Assembly (NCBI RefSeq): GCF_030866805.1
Contig: NZ_CP133019.1
Location: 1,612,001 to 1,676,000, forward strand
Source of the DNA: Microbacterium terrisoli
GTDB lineage: Bacteria > Actinomycetota > Actinomycetes > Actinomycetales > Microbacteriaceae
Direction: 5' to 3'
Length of the DNA stretch: 64,000 nt
A program made the translations under genes and the position numbers. A model generated the notes under the pieces. That model did not search any database. It was not told the origin of the DNA and saw only the letters and a program-made list of their open reading frames with translations. Shown piece after piece: positions 61,559-64,000 of the stretch (positions within the stretch are counted from its first letter, which is position 1; each line of letters begins with the position of its first letter).

Positions 61559-63709
61559 TCAACGACCGGGGTGGTGCACGAGCCAGAGCACACCCAGCGG
61601 CGGGAGCTGCAGGAGTGCAAGACCTGCGGCATCCGTCTGAACGGCGCCGAGATTGCCGACGCCCGAGCCGCCGAAGGCGGAGGAGTCGCTGTTGAGGATC
61701 TCGTCCCAGCGTCCGGCCGCGGGCAGGTGCAGCGGGTGGTCGCGCAGCGGCGCACCCGAGAAGTTGCACACCACGACGACGGTCGACCCGCCGCCGTCGC
61801 GCCGGAAGGCCAGCACGTCGGGATTCCACGAGGGCGCTCCGAGCCGCTCGAACGCGGACGGGTCCCCGTCGCGCTGCCACAGCGCGGGCTGGTCGGCATA
61901 GGTCGCGTTCAGCGCCGCCACGAAGTCCTGCAGCTGCCGGTGGCTGGGCTGGTCGAGCAGCCACCAGTCCAGCGGGCGCTGCTCGGACCACTCCGAGAGC
62001 TGACCGAACTCCTGGCCCATGAACAGCAGCTGCTTGCCGGGGTGCGCCCACATGTAGGACAGGAACGCCCGCATGTTCGCGAGCTTCTGCCAGTGGTCGC
62101 CGGGCATCTTGGCCAACAGGCTTCCCTTGCCGTGCACGACCTCGTCGTGGCTGATCGGCAGCACGAAGTTCTCGCTGAACGCGTACACGAACGAGAACGA
62201 GAGCTCGCCGGCGTGGTGGGAACGGTACATCGGGTCGCGTTGGATGTAGACGAGCGAGTCGTTCATCCACCCCATGTTCCATTTGAAGCCGAAGCCGAGC
62301 CCGCCGTGGTCGGTGGGTGCGGTGACACCGGTGAAGCTGGTGGACTCCTCGGCGATCATGGCGACACCCGGGTGCAGCCGGTATGCGGTCGCGTTCACCT
62401 CCTGCAGAAACCGGATGGCCTCGAGATTCTCGCGTCCGCCGTGGATGTTCGGCTCCCACTCGCCGTCGGCGCGTGAATAGTCCAGATACAGCATCGAGGC
62501 GACGGCGTCGACACGCAGCCCGTCGACGTGGAACTGCTCGAACCAGTACAGGGCGTTGGCCACGAGGAAGTTGCGCACCTCGTTGCGGCCGTAGTCGAAG
62601 ATGTACGTGCCCCAGTCGCGATGCTCGCCACGCCGAGGATCGGGATGCTCGTACAGCGGTGTGCCGTCGAACCGACCCAGCGCGAACGCATCTTTGGGAA
62701 AGTGCCCCGGAACCCAGTCCATGATCACGCCGATCCCGGCCCCGTGCAGGCGATCGATGAGGTATCTCAGGTCGTCGGGCGACCCGTACCGGCTGGTCGG
62801 GGCGTAATAGCCGCTCACCTGGTAGCCCCACGAGCCTCCGAAAGGGTGCTCGGCAAGCGGCAGGAACTCCACGTGGGTGAAGCCGAGCGACTGCACATGC
62901 GAGATCAGAGCGTCGGCGGCTCCGCGATAGTCCATGTGCTCGCGCCACGAGCCGAGGTGCACCTCATAGACCGACATCGGCCGGGCAACCGGCTGCTGGG
63001 CTGCACGCGCGGCGATCCACTCTGCATCGGTCCAGGCATACGTCGAGGCGGCGACCACCGAGGCTGTGGCCGGCGGCACCTCGGCTGCCTGCGCCATCGG
63101 GTCCGCCTTGAGGATCCAGTCGCCGGCAGGGGTGCGGATCTCGAACTTGTACACGGCACCTGCGGCCAGGCCCGGCACGAACAGCTCCCAGACGCCGCTG
63201 GCCCCCAGTGAGCGCATCGCGTGCCCGCGACCGTCCCACGCGTTGAAGGAGCCGACCACGCGTACGGCGCGGGCATTGGGCGCCCACACTGCGAAGGCGG
63301 TGCCGACCGAGCCGTCATCTTCGCGCACATGCGCACCCAGCACGTCCCAGAGGCGCTCGTGGCGGCCTTCGCGGATGAGGTGCAGGTCCAGTTCGCCCAG
63401 GCCGGGCAGATGGCGATACGGATCGTCACAGGTGTTGCCCGACCCGTCGGGGTAGACGGTCTCCAGCACGTACGGGCGCGCGCGGCCGCTTTTCGCGCCG
63501 GCCCAGATCCCTTCGCGCACGTGCATCAGAGGGACCCGCTCACCGTCGGCGAACACGGCGGTCACAGAGCGTGCCAGGGGGCGCCGTGCCCGCACCGTCC
63601 ACACCGCGCGACCGGTGGCATCCACGTCCTGATGCAGGCCCAGCACGTCGTGCGGAGCGTGGTGCTCACCGTGGGCGACGGCATCCAGCAGGGCGTCGGA
63701 GATGGTCAT
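61559..63709 (-). CDS. glgB: 1,4-alpha-glucan branching enzyme GlgB
   Basis: GH13 enzyme that makes alpha-1,6 branches, 716 residues. The CBM48 region ([30 protein letters not shown]) lies near residue 140. The catalytic barrel has [16 protein letters not shown] with the nucleophile Asp, MIAEEST with the acid Glu and [14 protein letters not shown] with the third Asp. The C-terminal beta domain is complete. AAGGAG precedes ATG 63709. The start overlaps the upstream glgE stop by ATGA, so GlgE-made linear maltosyl chains and their branching are produced together. Confidence 0.96.
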   Translation of the reverse strand: MTISDALLDAVAHGEHHAPHDVLGLHQDVDATGRAVWTVRARRPLARSVTAVFADGERVPLMHVREGIWAGAKSGRARPYVLETVYPDGSGNTCDDPYRHLPGLGELDLHLIREGRHERLWDVLGAHVREDDGSVGTAFAVWAPNARAVRVVGSFNAWDGRGHAMRSLGASGVWELFVPGLAAGAVYKFEIRTPAGDWILKADPMAQAAEVPPATASVVAASTYAWTDAEWIAARAAQQPVARPMSVYEVHLGSWREHMDYRGAADALISHVQSLGFTHVEFLPLAEHPFGGSWGYQVSGYYAPTSRYGSPDDLRYLIDRLHGAGIGVIMDWVPGHFPKDAFALGRFDGTPLYEHPDPRRGEHRDWGTYIFDYGRNEVRNFLVANALYWFEQFHVDGLRVDAVASMLYLDYSRADGEWEPNIHGGRENLEAIRFLQEVNATAYRLHPGVAMIAEESTSFTGVTAPTDHGGLGFGFKWNMGWMNDSLVYIQRDPMYRSHHAGELSFSFVYAFSENFVLPISHDEVVHGKGSLLAKMPGDHWQKLANMRAFLSYMWAHPGKQLLFMGQEFGQLSEWSEQRPLDWWLLDQPSHRQLQDFVAALNATYADQPALWQRDGDPSAFERLGAPSWNPDVLAFRRDGGGSTVVVVCNFSGAPLRDHPLHLPAAGRWDEILNSDSSAFGGSGVGNLGAVQTDAAGLALLQLPPLGVLWLVHHPGR

Positions 63710-64000
63710 CGCGGCTCCTTTGCGTGCACCACGTGCACGATGTGCACCGGTTCGGTGAACGCGTCCAGGCGCACATAGTCGTGGTCGGTCCAGGTCCACC
63801 GCGCTCCGGTGATGAGATCTTCGGCCTCGAAGGCGTCGCCGGGCCGGATGCCGAACACCGTGGTGTCCAGATGGATCATCGTCTGGCGCACCGAATGCGG
63901 GTCGACGTTGGCGACCACGATGATCGTGTCGGCAGCGCCGGTGGGCGACAGGTCCGCATCGACGTGCTTGGCGAACACGAGCACGCCGTCGTCGTCGCTC
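63706..64000 (-). CDS. glgE: Alpha-1,4-glucan--maltose-1-phosphate maltosyltransferase GlgE, C-terminal part
   Basis: Only the last 98 codons are inside the window; the gene continues past the right edge. The visible sequence begins [20 protein letters not shown], contains [21 protein letters not shown] and ends in the beta-sandwich segment [19 protein letters not shown] then PVHIVHV, as in GlgE. GlgE extends alpha-1,4-glucan from maltose-1-phosphate, a glycogen/capsular glucan route frequent in actinobacteria. The overlap with glgB supports the assignment. Confidence 0.88.
   Translation of the reverse strand, partial: SDDDGVLVFAKHVDADLSPTGAADTIIVVANVDPHSVRQTMIHLDTTVFGIRPGDAFEAEDLITGARWTWTDHDYVRLDAFTEPVHIVHVVHAKEPR

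Overview
The window is a densely coded, high-G+C actinobacterial chromosome segment. Gene order, codon use and the many leaderless promoters (a TAnnnT -10 box 6-7 nt before the start codon) point to the family Microbacteriaceae, probably Microbacterium or a close relative. Both ends are cut: a TerC-type membrane protein at the left and GlgE at the right are incomplete. I see no rRNA, tRNA, CRISPR array, IS element or prophage.

Region 0.3-14.2 kb is housekeeping: leuC-leuD behind a likely leucine attenuator, murA, an acyltransferase, gpsA, ddl, a DUF3515 lipoprotein, thiL, rsmD, recG, coaD, a DUF177 protein, rpmF, rnc and mutM. Region 14.2-25.1 kb holds a tandem GNAT acetyltransferase, two small unknown genes, smc, ftsY, a DUF2004-type protein, the lipBA lipoate pair, a TetR regulator and ffh.

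Region 25.1-39.3 kb is an accessory catabolic island placed between ffh and rpsP, which are near neighbours in many bacteria. It encodes a GntR/FCD regulator, a complete branched-chain-type ABC transporter (binding lipoprotein, two permeases, two ATPases), a three-part flavin/iron-sulfur dehydrogenase, a DapA-like deaminase, a hydroxyproline epimerase, an aldehyde dehydrogenase, a second proline-racemase-family enzyme and an ornithine-cyclodeaminase-family reductase. Together these describe uptake of trans-4-hydroxy-L-proline and its conversion to 2-oxoglutarate, probably with a side branch for trans-3-hydroxy-L-proline. Four related palindromes (about GTRRTATGT-N-ACATAYYAC) sit on or next to the promoters of the regulator, the transporter/dehydrogenase block, the deaminase block and the divergent block. 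I infer that the island is one regulon of the local GntR protein.

Region 39.5-53.4 kb returns to conserved backbone: rpsP-khpA-rimM-trmD, map and a membrane protein (which separate trmD from rplS), rplS, lepB, rnhB, DUF2469, yraN, comM, dprA, xerC, a secreted M23 peptidase, rpsB, tsf and pyrH. Region 53.4-64 kb carries frr, cdsA, a DivIVA-like repeat protein, a secreted lytic-transglycosylase-like protein, a small zinc-ribbon-like protein, an alpha/beta hydrolase, an AI-2E-family membrane protein, a large membrane protein with an internal lipobox, a thioredoxin-TPR protein, and the glgE-glgB glycogen/alpha-glucan genes.

Protein functions are read from visible motifs, length and gene order. 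No database search was run. The operator and attenuator models are inference from sequence patterns.
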